DNA from: SIG205 sp045545595
Lineage (GTDB): Bacteria > Bacillota_I > Bacilli_A > RF39 > UBA660
Direction of reading: 5' to 3'
Length of the DNA stretch: 64,000 nt
NCBI GenBank assembly: GCA_045545595.1
Contig: JAZQBG010000003.1
Span: forward strand, 62,001-126,000
In this document: positions 15,112 through 24,707 of the stretch, piece after piece
Layout: each line of letters begins with the position of its first letter
How positions within the stretch are numbered: position 1 is the stretch's first letter
The notes under the pieces: model-generated
The model's database searches: none
Told to the model about the DNA's origin: nothing
What the model saw: only the letters and a program-made list of their open reading frames with translations
Translations under genes and position numbers: made by a program

Positions 15112-15414
15112 CTATCCCAACGCTATCGGTACACTATAGGTTGAAAATTTAACTCCATAACTTAAATCAAAATTATCTATAGCCTTTAAAAGACCTACAC
15201 AACCTATTTGAAACAAATCATCAAGATTATCAACTCTAGATGCAAACTTCCTTAAAATACTTAATACTAATTTAAGATTGCCTTTAACTAAATCATCTCT
15301 AGCAAAGGGATCCCCATTTTTCATTTTGATAAATAATTCTTCCATTTCTTCACTGCTTAAAACTTTGATATTTGATGTATTCACGCCACTTATTTCAACT
15401 TTATGACGTGCCAT
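15112..15414 (-). pseudogene. sigG: 5' part of sporulation sigma factor G, truncated
   Basis: The 100 codons from ATG 15414 (AAAGGAG eight bases upstream) match the start of sigma G: MARHKVEISGVNT, then NGDPFARDDLVKGNLKLVLS, DDLFQIGCVGLLKAIDNFD and VKFSTYSVPIALG. Sigma G normally continues GEIRRYLRD and is about 255-260 residues; here a stop follows the Gly and no later part of sigma region 2, 3 or 4 is found. Regions that bind -10 are partly lost and -35 recognition is absent, so this copy cannot work alone. The break lies at the edge of the accessory segment, which suggests insertion of an element. Confidence 0.85.
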
Positions 15415-15477
15415 AATAAAATCTCCTTTCACACTCATATTGAGTTAAAAGAAGATTATTTATTCATTATTTATTCA

Positions 15478-16302
15478 TTATTTATCATAATTATCTAAAA
15501 AACTATGTCTTTCTTCACCAATTCTATATCCTATTACAGTATCTAAATTAATGTTTTCAACACTTTTAAATATATTATAATCAATATTTTTATTAATCTT
15601 TCTAAATTCGTTTATTAAATTTTTCATTTCTTTTCTCTTTGATGTACCATCAATATCTGTTTCTATTTTTTCTGTAAATTTACAAGCACAATTAAGAAAG
15701 TTTAGTTCTGAGTATTTAGACCATGCAATAACATCCGCTTCCTTAATTAAATACATTGGTCTAATAAGTTCTATACCAGGAAAATTGGTAGAATGAAGTT
15801 TTGGCATCATTGTCTTTATTTCAGAACCATATATCATATTTAACAAAATTGTTTCAATAACATCATCAAAATGATGTCCCAAAGCTATTTTATTACATCC
15901 TAATTCTTGTGCCTTACTATAAAGATAACCACGTCTCATTCTAGCACATAAGTAACAAGGATTACCTTCATCTATGTTATTTACAATACTGAATATATCT
16001 GCGTTAAATATTGTAATAGGAATATTTAATTTTTTAGCATTTTCTTCTATAAGTTTTCTATTAATTTCATTATAACCAGGATCCATAACTATAAATTCTA
16101 AGTCAAAATTGATTTTACCATGACGTTTTAATTCCTGCATACATTTTGCTAGTAAAAACGAATCCTTACCACCAGAAATGCAAACTGCAATTTTATCGTT
16201 TTCTTGAATTAATTTGTAAGTCTCTACTCCCCTTACAAATCTACTCCATATTTGTTTTCTAAATTTTTTAATTATACTTCTTTCAATTTCTCTTGCTTCC
16301 AT
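15478..16302 (-). CDS. TtcA-like PP-loop ATPase (tRNA thiolation family)
   Basis: 274 residues with the PP-loop SGGKDSFLLAK near residue 44, a central CYLCARMRRG motif with paired Cys, and ALGHHFDDVIET, followed by NCACKF. This matches the TtcA group of iron-sulfur-dependent enzymes that adenylate and thiolate tRNA (2-thiocytidine 32 in the best-studied case). ATP binding and cluster binding are supported by the motifs; the exact tRNA position is inference. Single gene, divergent from the pair at 16391. Confidence 0.85.
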   Translation of the reverse strand: MEAREIERSIIKKFRKQIWSRFVRGVETYKLIQENDKIAVCISGGKDSFLLAKCMQELKRHGKINFDLEFIVMDPGYNEINRKLIEENAKKLNIPITIFNADIFSIVNNIDEGNPCYLCARMRRGYLYSKAQELGCNKIALGHHFDDVIETILLNMIYGSEIKTMMPKLHSTNFPGIELIRPMYLIKEADVIAWSKYSELNFLNCACKFTEKIETDIDGTSKRKEMKNLINEFRKINKNIDYNIFKSVENINLDTVIGYRIGEERHSFLDNYDK

Positions 16303-16390
16303 AACATCACCAATTCACATATATAATAACACAATTTGACATAAAAATCTCAAAATTGTATAATATTAGCTCGTATATGGGGTGACTATT

Positions 16391-16606
16391 GTGAACGAAC
16401 AAGAATTATTAAATTTAACAAAGGAAATTATATCGAGTCATTATATGCTTTTTAAAGAAGCATATGAAGAATTGAAAAATGAAATAAGTAATATAAATAA
16501 TGAACTCATCATATACAATAAATTTTTGAGAATGCTAAAAAAACCTAATGATATATACAAAAAAATGTACTTCAATTTTATCACGGTAATGTCAAAAAAT
16601 CTTTGA
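16391..16606 (+). CDS. Small helical protein, first of a pair
   Basis: 71 residues from GTG 16391 (GGGGTGA six to ten bases upstream; another GTG at 16382 overlaps the site). The protein is helical and charged (FKEAYEELKNEISNINNEL) without a recognised domain. Its TGA overlaps the TTG start of the next gene, so the two form a coupled unit. Confidence 0.6.
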   Translation: MNEQELLNLTKEIISSHYMLFKEAYEELKNEISNINNELIIYNKFLRMLKKPNDIYKKMYFNFITVMSKNL

Positions 16607-17958
16607 TCAATTCCATTGATGAAATAATAGAAAGTTATGATGATGATATAGAAACATCTAGATATATTGAATTATTAACAACTACAGATGAAGGACATGA
16701 ATTTGCAGTTGTAAGTGTTGTAAATATTAGAATTCAACAACTAAATGAAAAATTAGAATTACTTGATAATACTATTATATATTCTGAACAAATTAGTAAA
16801 ATCAAACGTATATTAAAAAGTTTAAACTCTACTATGTTTTATGAAGATGAAACTTCATATAACAATATTATTGAATATATAATTAAAAGTGAAATAACAA
16901 GTGATATTGAAGATAAAATATTAAATTTTATTAAAGAAAAAAGAAATCAATATCTTGAGTTACAACGAAAACTTACTCAAGAAAGAGAACAGAGAAAAAA
17001 GTTGTTAGAACAACAAAAAGAATCTAGAAAATTAGAAGAACTACAAAAACAACAAACTACAAATATTAATGTATGCAAATTTAATGATACAGATTTTCTT
17101 AGTACAAAAGATTTAGAACTTCTTAAAACTCTTAACAATTTAATATATAAAAATATAATGGTATTAAATAGTATTAATGATGATACTGTAAAAATAATTA
17201 AAGAATCAATTAAATATAAAGAATTAGATATTAACTTAAACTCTATTCTTCCAAATCAAAATATTAGTAATTATAATAATATTGTAATACTTTTTGAAAT
17301 TAGAAAAATAATAAATCAAATAAATACAATATTTGAATATATAAAAACAAATAATATTTCAAATAACGCCTTAGATAAAGCTAAAATAGAAGTCTCTAAT
17401 TATATTTATAAAATTAACAAATTATACAGTGATTACGTATTTGAAGAAGTCGTTGAAGAAAAAACAGAAAACAAACAAGAGAGACATGTAATTTATATAA
17501 AAAATTCTTCTGGTGAATTATTATTAAAAAACGATATAAAAAACATTCCTGAAAATTATAAAGGATTCATTACCATGTTAGAAGAATTAAAAAATGGTAC
17601 AATAACAAACAATCATGAAAAAGATGTAAGATTTACTAATAATGATAAACTTAGTGATGTTTGTAAAAAGAAGAATTACAATGCCAGATTAGCATATTGT
17701 CCTTGTGATGATTGTTATATTGTATTTGTAGGATTTATTAAGAAAAATAATAATAACAATTATGAAAACAATTTGGTTAAAAATAGATACAGTTTTTATA
17801 AAGATTCAATAGATAATATAATAAAAGATTTATCTGATCCAGATAAGAAAACAAAATTAATAGAAGAAAATGATAATCTTCATAATGAACTAATGAATTA
17901 TTTAAAAACAAATTCAAGGGGTTCTAAGAAGAAAGAATTGAAAAAGGATTTATCATAA
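16603..17958 (+). CDS. Coiled-coil protein with a small C-terminal domain, unknown function
   Basis: 451 residues from a TTG that overlaps the previous stop. N-terminal helical part, a coiled coil near 110-155 (KLTQEREQRKKLLEQQKE), an Asn-rich helical middle, and from about 290 a compact alpha/beta domain (RHVIYIKNSSGELLLKND to YNARLAYCPCDDCYIVFVGF). That last domain, with its RLAY and IVF strands, faintly recalls RelE-type folds, but this is weak. It is a two-gene unit next to the broken sigG and ends at a bidirectional terminator shared with pflA. Confidence 0.6.
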   Translation: MINSIDEIIESYDDDIETSRYIELLTTTDEGHEFAVVSVVNIRIQQLNEKLELLDNTIIYSEQISKIKRILKSLNSTMFYEDETSYNNIIEYIIKSEITSDIEDKILNFIKEKRNQYLELQRKLTQEREQRKKLLEQQKESRKLEELQKQQTTNINVCKFNDTDFLSTKDLELLKTLNNLIYKNIMVLNSINDDTVKIIKESIKYKELDINLNSILPNQNISNYNNIVILFEIRKIINQINTIFEYIKTNNISNNALDKAKIEVSNYIYKINKLYSDYVFEEVVEEKTENKQERHVIYIKNSSGELLLKNDIKNIPENYKGFITMLEELKNGTITNNHEKDVRFTNNDKLSDVCKKKNYNARLAYCPCDDCYIVFVGFIKKNNNNNYENNLVKNRYSFYKDSIDNIIKDLSDPDKKTKLIEENDNLHNELMNYLKTNSRGSKKKELKKDLS

Positions 17959-17973
17959 TAAAGATAAATCCTT
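17944..17973. terminator. Bidirectional terminator
   Basis: AAGGATTTATC pairs with GATAAATCCTT between two convergent genes (the coiled-coil gene and pflA); T tracts exist on both sides. Confidence 0.75.
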
Positions 17974-18678
17974 TTAAATATTTTCTTTTAATAATTTTTC
18001 TAGTTCAATACATCTAGTTTTATCCATTGATTCAACATTTTTTAATGGATAGTCTATATCTAATTCTTTATATTTATTTACCCCCATTGTGTGATATGGT
18101 AATAATTCTATCTTTTCAATATTTTTGATATTTTTTAAGAATTCAGCTAATTTTAAAATATATTCTTCGGTATCATTTATTCCAGGAATTATTACTTGTC
18201 TAATCCATATTTTTTTATTCTTCTTTTGACATAAGTTCAAAAATTCTAAACTTTTATTAATACGTAGACCTGTCATTTTATTATATCCACTATCATCAAT
18301 TGCCTTAACATCAAATATAACTAAATCAACTAAATCTAAGACTTCATTAATATTTGTTCCTACACCTGAAGTATCTAAACAAATATTAATATTTTCTTCT
18401 TTTAATAATTTACATGTTTCTATTAAGAATTCACTTTGTAATAAAGGTTCCCCACCAGAAAAAGTAACTCCACCATCTTCTCCGTAATAATTTTTATATC
18501 TTTTAATTTTATTAACTAAAGCTAAAGGTGTATATTCTTCACCTTTTTTTAATTCCCAAGTTTCTGGGTTATGGCAGAATAAACACCTTAAAGCACATCC
18601 TTGTATAAAGATAACAGTTCTAATACCTGGTCCATCTACAAGGCCCATTGTTTCAATTTTATTTATATAACCAATCAT
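17974..18678 (-). CDS. pflA: Pyruvate formate-lyase activating enzyme
   Basis: 234 residues of the radical SAM activase family. GPGIRTVIFIQGCALRCLFC has the CxxxCxxC cluster motif near residue 26, GGVTFSGGEPLLQ follows. It uses SAM to abstract hydrogen from the glycyl-radical site of PflB. The start overlaps the pflB stop, consistent with the pflBA operon, and length agrees with the family (about 245). Confidence 0.95.
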   Translation of the reverse strand: MIGYINKIETMGLVDGPGIRTVIFIQGCALRCLFCHNPETWELKKGEEYTPLALVNKIKRYKNYYGEDGGVTFSGGEPLLQSEFLIETCKLLKEENINICLDTSGVGTNINEVLDLVDLVIFDVKAIDDSGYNKMTGLRINKSLEFLNLCQKKNKKIWIRQVIIPGINDTEEYILKLAEFLKNIKNIEKIELLPYHTMGVNKYKELDIDYPLKNVESMDKTRCIELEKLLKENI

Positions 18679-20909
18679 TACATTTTTTCATGGAATGTTC
18701 TAGAGATTACTTCTTCTTGTTGTTTTCTTGTAAGTCTATTAAATCTTACTGCATATCCTGATACACGAATTGTAAGTAGTGGATATTTATCTGGATTATT
18801 CATTGCATCTATTAATGTTTCACGATTTAATACATTTACATTTAAATGATGAGCTCCTTGACTAAAGTATCCATCCATTAATGTTACTAGATTTTTTACT
18901 CTTTCTTCATCATCACTACCTAGAGAGTTAGGTATTATTGTGAATGTATTTGAAACACCATCTTTACAACATTTACAATAATCTAATTTTGCGACAGAGT
19001 TTAATGATGCGATTGCGCCATTTTCATCTCTACCATGCATTGGATTTGCTCCTGGTGCAAAAGCTACACCTTTCTTTCTTCCGTCAGGAGTTGCTCCTGT
19101 TTTAGAACCATAAACTACATTTGAAGTAATTGTTAATACTGACATAGTTGGTTCAGCATCTCTATAAGTTTTGTGACTAGCTAATTCACTATAAATTTTT
19201 TCTAGTACTTCTTTAGCTATACTATCAACGCGGTCATCATCATTTCCGTATTTTGGATAATCACCTTCGATTTCAAAATCAAAAGCGATTCCATCTTCAT
19301 CTCTTATTGGTTTAACTTTAGCATATTTGATTGCTGATAATGAATCAGCAACAACAGATAAACCTGCTACACCATATGCCATATATCTATGAACATCTGT
19401 ATCGTGTAATGCCATTTGTCCTGCTTCATAAGCATATCTATCATGCATGTAATGGATTATGTTCATTGCATCAGAATAAATTTCAGCAACACGTTCTAAC
19501 ATTTTAAAATATGATGCCTTAACTTTTTCATAATCTAATACTTCATCATTCATGATATCGAATCCATCAAATACTTTATCTTTTTTAACTTCATCAATAC
19601 CACCATTAATTGAGTATAATAATGATTTAGCTAAGTTACAACGAGCTCCAAAGAATTGCATATCTTTACCCATACGCATAGCAGATACACAACATGCTAT
19701 TGCATAATCATGTCCATATATTGGACGCATTACATCATCACTTTCATATTGAATTGAATCTGTTTTAATACTCATCATAGCACAGTATTTTTTAAAGTTT
19801 TCTGGTAATTTAGTACTCCATAATACTGTCATATTTGGTTCTGGTGCTGGATCAAGATTAGTTAATGTATGTAAAAGTCTATATGATGTTTTAGTAACCA
19901 TTGATTCACCATTTTCACTTATACCACCAATTGAACATGTAACCCAAGTAGGATCTCCTGAGAACAATTCATCATACTCTGGAGTTCTTAAATGACGAGC
20001 AAGTCTTAATTTAATTACAAATTGGTCAATAAGTTCTTGAATCCCTTCTTCTGTTATTGTTCCATTTTCTAAATCTCTTTCAAAATAAATATCTAAGAAT
20101 GCATCTACTCTACCTAAACTCATAGCCGCACCATTATTTTCTTTAATTGCAGCTAAGTAACCAAAATATAACCATTGAACAGCTTCTTTAGAATTTGTAG
20201 CTGGTTTAGATATATCATATCCATATTTACTAGCCATATCTTTGATTTGTTTTAATGCACGATATTGCATAGATATTTCTTCTCTTGTACGAATTAAATC
20301 TTCAGTCATTCTTCCTTTATATACATTATCCCATTCATGTTTTTTACATTCCATTAAATAGTCAATACCATATAAAGCAACACGTCTATAGTCTCCTATA
20401 ATTCTTCCACGTCCATAAGCATCTGGAAGTCCTGTTAATAATCCAACATGACGAGCTCTTCTAATATCGTCAGTATATGCATCGAATACACCTTGATTAT
20501 GAGTTTTTCTAAATTCATTGAAATATTTATCAACATCTTCATTTAATTTATAACCATATGCATCTAATTCTTGATAAACCATACGAATACCACCATATGG
20601 ATTAACAATTCTTTTTAATGGTGCATCTGTTTGAAGTCCTACAATTACTTCATTATCTTTATCAATGTAACCAGCTTCAAACGCATCTATACTAGACATA
20701 TGATCAACATCTATATCTAATACATGTTTTTGTAATTCTTCTTTTAATAAATCAGAACATCTATTCCAAACTTTATCAGTTCTTTCAGTTGTTCCTGCAA
20801 GAAATTTTTCATCATCATTGTAAGCTTTAAGATTCTTTTGAATGAAATCGCTTACATTAATTTCATTACACCAAGCACCCTCTTTAAAATCTTTCCATGA
20901 TTCCTTCAT
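18678..20909 (-). CDS. pflB: Formate C-acetyltransferase (pyruvate formate-lyase)
   Basis: 743 residues, the full family length. Active-site Cys pair in YAIACCVSAMRMG and glycyl-radical loop RVSGYAVRF with Gly718 close to the C-terminus. It converts pyruvate and CoA to acetyl-CoA and formate without oxygen, which marks the organism as an anaerobic fermenter. pflA follows directly. The upstream gap to holA (20910-21064) carries the promoter; no clear regulator box was identified. Confidence 0.98.
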   Translation of the reverse strand: MKESWKDFKEGAWCNEINVSDFIQKNLKAYNDDEKFLAGTTERTDKVWNRCSDLLKEELQKHVLDIDVDHMSSIDAFEAGYIDKDNEVIVGLQTDAPLKRIVNPYGGIRMVYQELDAYGYKLNEDVDKYFNEFRKTHNQGVFDAYTDDIRRARHVGLLTGLPDAYGRGRIIGDYRRVALYGIDYLMECKKHEWDNVYKGRMTEDLIRTREEISMQYRALKQIKDMASKYGYDISKPATNSKEAVQWLYFGYLAAIKENNGAAMSLGRVDAFLDIYFERDLENGTITEEGIQELIDQFVIKLRLARHLRTPEYDELFSGDPTWVTCSIGGISENGESMVTKTSYRLLHTLTNLDPAPEPNMTVLWSTKLPENFKKYCAMMSIKTDSIQYESDDVMRPIYGHDYAIACCVSAMRMGKDMQFFGARCNLAKSLLYSINGGIDEVKKDKVFDGFDIMNDEVLDYEKVKASYFKMLERVAEIYSDAMNIIHYMHDRYAYEAGQMALHDTDVHRYMAYGVAGLSVVADSLSAIKYAKVKPIRDEDGIAFDFEIEGDYPKYGNDDDRVDSIAKEVLEKIYSELASHKTYRDAEPTMSVLTITSNVVYGSKTGATPDGRKKGVAFAPGANPMHGRDENGAIASLNSVAKLDYCKCCKDGVSNTFTIIPNSLGSDDEERVKNLVTLMDGYFSQGAHHLNVNVLNRETLIDAMNNPDKYPLLTIRVSGYAVRFNRLTRKQQEEVISRTFHEKM

Positions 20910-21064
20910 AATTACTACTTCCTTTCTAAAACTTACTACTTTATTATACCATAATTTTATTATAGTGTTATTATAAAATCATTGTTGCAAAATATCCTAT
21001 TGCACATTAATTATATACCCAAACGTATGTTTAGTCAATAATTTTTAAAAAAGAATTATTCTTT

Positions 21065-22018
21065 TTACATATTCAAAAAGAATAATTCTAGTCCAATGTT
21101 TTTATTTGTTTTACCACTCTTAATATTTATATCCAAATTAGCTAAATCTAGCAAATATTTTTCTATAGTTTTCCTTTTAATATTTTTAGATTTTTGTAAC
21201 GCCAATTTAACCCTATAAGGATGAACTTTTAGGAAAGATGCGATCTCACCTTCACTTTTGCCTTCAACAATTAATATCTTACATTGTAACATTAATCTAA
21301 ACTGATTTGCTACCATAACTATTATTTTAGTTTGTTCTTCACCATAGTAAATTGTAAGACCTTCATACAACTCAAATATCTTCTTTTTGTCATTTGATAC
21401 AACTGCATCAATTAAATCGAAAATATTATCATCAATTTTTTTAGGGACAAGTTCTAAAACATCATTTTCAGTAATAACTTTTGAATCTAATTTATACATT
21501 ATAAGTTTTTTAATCTCATTATTAATTGTAGTTAAGTCATTTCCAATTCTATCAAAAATTAGTGAAACAGAGTTTCTATCTATTTTATAACCAAACTTAT
21601 TAAATCTTTTTAAAATAAAATCTTCAACTTCATAATCTTTTAATTTATCACATTTAATTACTGAACAATTTTTTTTAATATCTTTTACTATCTTTTTTCT
21701 TTCATCAATATTAGAATTAGTTATGATTAAAATATTATTGTTTTTGGCTTTTTCTAAATATTCAATTAAAATATCTGTATTATAATTATCTTTTTTTGCT
21801 TCACTAGTTAGAAATATAGATTTTTCACAAATAACAATTTTATTATTATCAAATAAATCAAAAGTATTTAACTCTTCTATTACATCTTCTATAGTTACTT
21901 CAGTCATATCATAATAAATAACTGAGGTATTATTTTTATCTTTAGAATTTATTATTTTGCTTATATTATTTTTAATTAAAAATGCATCGTCACCATAAAT
22001 TAAAAAATTGTTATTCAT
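21065..22018 (-). CDS. holA: DNA polymerase III delta subunit
   Basis: 317 residues: begins MNNNFLIYGDDAFLIKNNIS, the delta-type N-terminal fold, with IVICEKS and LIITNSN strands, and ends in the clamp-loader collar helices (IGLELFFLNM). It opens the sliding clamp as part of the clamp loader. Sequence is divergent but order and length fit HolA of low-GC Gram-positives. Confidence 0.88.
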   Translation of the reverse strand: MNNNFLIYGDDAFLIKNNISKIINSKDKNNTSVIYYDMTEVTIEDVIEELNTFDLFDNNKIVICEKSIFLTSEAKKDNYNTDILIEYLEKAKNNNILIITNSNIDERKKIVKDIKKNCSVIKCDKLKDYEVEDFILKRFNKFGYKIDRNSVSLIFDRIGNDLTTINNEIKKLIMYKLDSKVITENDVLELVPKKIDDNIFDLIDAVVSNDKKKIFELYEGLTIYYGEEQTKIIVMVANQFRLMLQCKILIVEGKSEGEIASFLKVHPYRVKLALQKSKNIKRKTIEKYLLDLANLDINIKSGKTNKNIGLELFFLNM

Positions 22019-22097
22019 TATTAATCATCCCCAAATCAATTATAACACACAATTGAATTTATTACTTAATAATGTTATTATTATATTGGTGAAAATC

Positions 22098-22415
22098 ATG
22101 AAAATAGTTATTAATAATAAAGAAATAAAAATTAAAAATTGTACTTTATTTAAAGATAGATTATTAGGATTTATGTTTAAAAAAAATATTAAGTTTGGAT
22201 TATTATTTGAAAAGTGTAATTCTATACATACAATATTTATGAGAGAGGATATAGATGTTATTGGTCTTGACAATAAAAATAAAGTTGTAAGTTATAAAAA
22301 GTGTTTAAAACCATATAAGTTTTTAAAGATAAAAAATGCAAAAAAAATAATAGAATTACCAAGTAATTCTATTAATAAAGAAATATTAAATACTAAAATT
22401 GATTTTATTGATTAA
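22098..22415 (+). CDS. DUF192-family protein
   Basis: 105 residues from ATG 22098 (GGTGA upstream); a longer frame to 22008 overlaps holA and lacks a ribosome site. The pattern DRLLGFMFKK, FEKCNSIHTIFMREDIDVIG and KVVSYKKCLKPYKF is that of DUF192, a small beta-barrel family of unknown role, often secreted in other bacteria but here without signal peptide. Confidence 0.8.
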   Translation: MKIVINNKEIKIKNCTLFKDRLLGFMFKKNIKFGLLFEKCNSIHTIFMREDIDVIGLDNKNKVVSYKKCLKPYKFLKIKNAKKIIELPSNSINKEILNTKIDFID

Positions 22416-23203
22416 TCAACATCTACACCTTTATTAAATAACTTAATATTTATAATATATTCAACAAATAATATTACTGTATACATTATAATGGATGTAT
22501 AAATAATTAATTTTGTTGAAGAAATATTAATCATTTCATTTGTAAATATTAGATTCATTATATCTTTGTTAAATAATGCCATTAAAAATAATGTTATTAA
22601 TATAAATGTTTGACTAGCTAAATATACTAAAAACCCAAATAATACTGAATAAAAAGTTTTAGTATTATTTTTTTTATGTCCTAATATTATTCCACTAAAT
22701 CCACATTGCAACATATTCAAAAATTGAAGAAATAAAACAAACAAGAATAATATTAAAATTATAAGTACTGTACTATTATAGGCATCAGCAAGTGGAAGTA
22801 ACATCGTCTTAATCATTTCTATTGTTTCTTTTGAGTAATATGCAATAAATAAGGTTAATCCTATAACAGCTATACTTGTAAACATTGTAATAATAGCTGT
22901 AATAATTTTTGATAAATATAATGTTTTCTTTTCTATAGGAAGTGTATGAGTTAAATAAGATTCATCGGCATATAAATTTTGTTTAAATCTAACCCATAAT
23001 CTCATAAAATTATTAATTACTATACTAAACATCATAGATATTGCTGCACCACTACAAATTTCTCCAATTATATTAAACATAAATGAATTTTCAATACTGA
23101 AAAATATTCTAGTTAATATTCCAAAAAACAGTGCTAAACTATAAAATATTATTAAAAATTTAAACATATGTTTTAAATCGTATTTCAGTAATTTTTTTAA
23201 CAT
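22412..23203 (-). CDS. ABC transporter permease of YtrA-type operon
   Basis: 263 residues with about six membrane helices (for example FKFLIIFYSLALFFGILT and SVLFGFLVYLASQTFILITL) and a lumenal loop. Overlaps the ATPase gene upstream by seven bases. With the GntR regulator and ATPase it forms the three-gene arrangement seen in ytrA-type operons that respond to cell-wall antibiotics. Substrate unknown. Confidence 0.8.
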   Translation of the reverse strand: MLKKLLKYDLKHMFKFLIIFYSLALFFGILTRIFFSIENSFMFNIIGEICSGAAISMMFSIVINNFMRLWVRFKQNLYADESYLTHTLPIEKKTLYLSKIITAIITMFTSIAVIGLTLFIAYYSKETIEMIKTMLLPLADAYNSTVLIILILFLFVLFLQFLNMLQCGFSGIILGHKKNNTKTFYSVLFGFLVYLASQTFILITLFLMALFNKDIMNLIFTNEMINISSTKLIIYTSIIMYTVILFVEYIINIKLFNKGVDVD

Positions 23204-23892
23204 TTGAACATCCTCCTAAATATCTCATCAATTGAGCCGTTTTCTTTTTGTCTAAGTTCATCAGAATCAGAAGTAAGTATAATTTTACCTTTATCTATAA
23301 ATATTACTTCATCTAAAATTCTTTCTACATCAGATATTAAATGAGTTGAAATAATAACACTCGCGCTCTTATTGAAATTTGTTAGTATTGTATCTAAAAT
23401 ATAATCTCTTGTAGCAGGATCTACCCCACCCAATGGTTCATCTAAAATATATAAATCTGCTTTTCTTGACATAACAAGTACTAACTGAACTTTTTCTTGC
23501 ATACCTTTGCTCATTTTAGATAGTTTTTGGGTAGTATCCAAATCTAAATCTTTAAGTAATTTTCTAGCTTTTTTAGAGTCAAAGTTATCATAAAACTCTT
23601 CAAAATAATTAATTACTTGATCAACTGTCATTGATTTATCTAAGTATGTTCTTTCTGGTAAATAAGAAATGATTTTTTTACTTTCAATTCCAAGTTTTTT
23701 ACCGTTAACTAATACTTCACCTTTAGTTGGAGTTAATAAATCATTTATAATCTTAATAAGAGTTGATTTACCTGTTCCATTTTTTCCAAGTAGTCCTATA
23801 ATTTTTCCTCTAGGTATTTTTAAATTTATATTTTTAAGTATTTTTTTGTTTCCAAAACTTTTTTCTAGATTAATACATTCTAATAATTCCAT
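23197..23892 (-). CDS. ABC transporter ATP-binding protein
   Basis: 231 residues with Walker A GLLGKNGTGKSTLIK, signature LSKMSKGMQEKVQL (variant), Walker B LYILDEPLGGVD and H-loop STHLISD. Works with the adjacent permease. ATG overlaps the stop of the GntR gene. Family BcrA/YtrB-type. Confidence 0.93.
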   Translation of the reverse strand: MELLECINLEKSFGNKKILKNINLKIPRGKIIGLLGKNGTGKSTLIKIINDLLTPTKGEVLVNGKKLGIESKKIISYLPERTYLDKSMTVDQVINYFEEFYDNFDSKKARKLLKDLDLDTTQKLSKMSKGMQEKVQLVLVMSRKADLYILDEPLGGVDPATRDYILDTILTNFNKSASVIISTHLISDVERILDEVIFIDKGKIILTSDSDELRQKENGSIDEIFRRMFKC

Positions 23893-24257
23893 TAATTATT
23901 TCCTCCTAATTTTTCTAAATATTCAATAGCTTCTTTATTATTATAACCAATATTATTCATACTTAAAAAATATCTATTAGATAATTCTTTAGCATATTCT
24001 TTTTGATATTTGTCTATTAGTTTTTTATCTGTTGTAACAAACTTACCATTAGTTCTTTCTGTATAAATTAAACCTAAATCTTCTAATTCTGTTAAAGCTT
24101 TCTGCATTGTATTTGGATTAACTTTTGATTGTAGAGCTAAATCTCTAACCGAAGGTAATCTATCCCCTGGTTTTATTCTTCCTGATATTATATATATTTT
24201 TAATTGTTCAACTAGTTGTATATATATCGGAAGATTATTATCAAATTCAAAATTCAT
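23892..24257 (-). CDS. GntR-family (YtrA subfamily) regulator
   Basis: 121 residues: N-terminal winged helix (PIYIQLVEQLKIYIISGRIK, GDRLPSVRDLALQSKVNPNT) and the short C-terminal dimerisation tail typical of YtrA rather than a full ligand domain. First gene of the operon with two ABC genes, which it probably represses. Confidence 0.93.
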   Translation of the reverse strand: MNFEFDNNLPIYIQLVEQLKIYIISGRIKPGDRLPSVRDLALQSKVNPNTMQKALTELEDLGLIYTERTNGKFVTTDKKLIDKYQKEYAKELSNRYFLSMNNIGYNNKEAIEYLEKLGGNN

Positions 24258-24379
24258 ACGATATCCTTTCTACCATTGTATTACATCACTAACACAATAA
24301 TACACCTTAATAAATTAATTGTCAAGAAAAAAACAAATCTTGTTTTTAGATTCGTTTTTTTAAAATTAACTATAAGTTA

Positions 24380-24408
24380 TTGTATCTAGAACAAACGTTT
24401 GGTATAAT
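24380..24408 (+). promoter_or_regulatory. Promoter of the type I toxin gene
   Basis: TTGTAT (24380-24385) and TATAAT (24403-24408) with a 17-base spacer; transcription would start near 24415, leaving a leader of about 68 bases. Confidence 0.8.
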
Positions 24409-24482
24409 AAATGTGGATACATTTGAAAATATCAGGTGTTTTCCCTTCAATTATCGAAAGATAAAGGAAGGTGGTGGTAATT

Positions 24483-24560
24483 ATGACAAATAGAGAAAAG
24501 TCTTTATTTATTATAATTCTACTATTATTTTTTATAGTAATCACCTTACTATTTAGATAA
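24483..24560 (+). CDS. Small hydrophobic toxin-like peptide of a type I toxin-antitoxin locus
   Basis: A 25-codon gene: MTNREKSLF, then a single membrane helix (IIILLLFFIVITLLF) and a final Arg. GGAAGGTGGTGG precedes the ATG. Size, charge-helix-charge layout and an overlapping antisense promoter match TxpA/BsrG-type membrane toxins. Terminator hairpin at 24567-24598 follows. The class is inferred from architecture. Confidence 0.65.
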   Translation: MTNREKSLFIIILLLFFIVITLLFR

Positions 24561-24670
24561 TAAAAACATCTGATTTCAACAACTATTGATTTCAGATGCC
24601 ATCCATAGAGATTACATCTGATTCACACAATCAAATGTATCCTTTTTTATTTTATGCAAGTTTCCTTGAC
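24557..24670 (-). ncRNA. Antisense RNA overlapping the toxin mRNA 3' end
   Basis: On the minus strand TTGTTA (24700-24705) and TATAAT (24677-24682) are 17 bases apart; the RNA would start near 24670 with a GTCAAGGAAACTTG hairpin and end at the shared hairpin CATCTGA/TCAGATG (24567-24598), which on this strand is followed by TTTTTATT. It overlaps the last bases and 3' UTR of the toxin transcript, as in bsrG/SR4. Confidence 0.6.
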
Positions 24671-24707
24671 ATATTCATTATAACACAAAAACATATTTTT
24701 AACAATC

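Noticed and set aside
15112..15120. Frameshift in sigG rather than a break
   Set aside because: None of the three minus-strand frames below 15112 continues with recognisable sigma-factor sequence.
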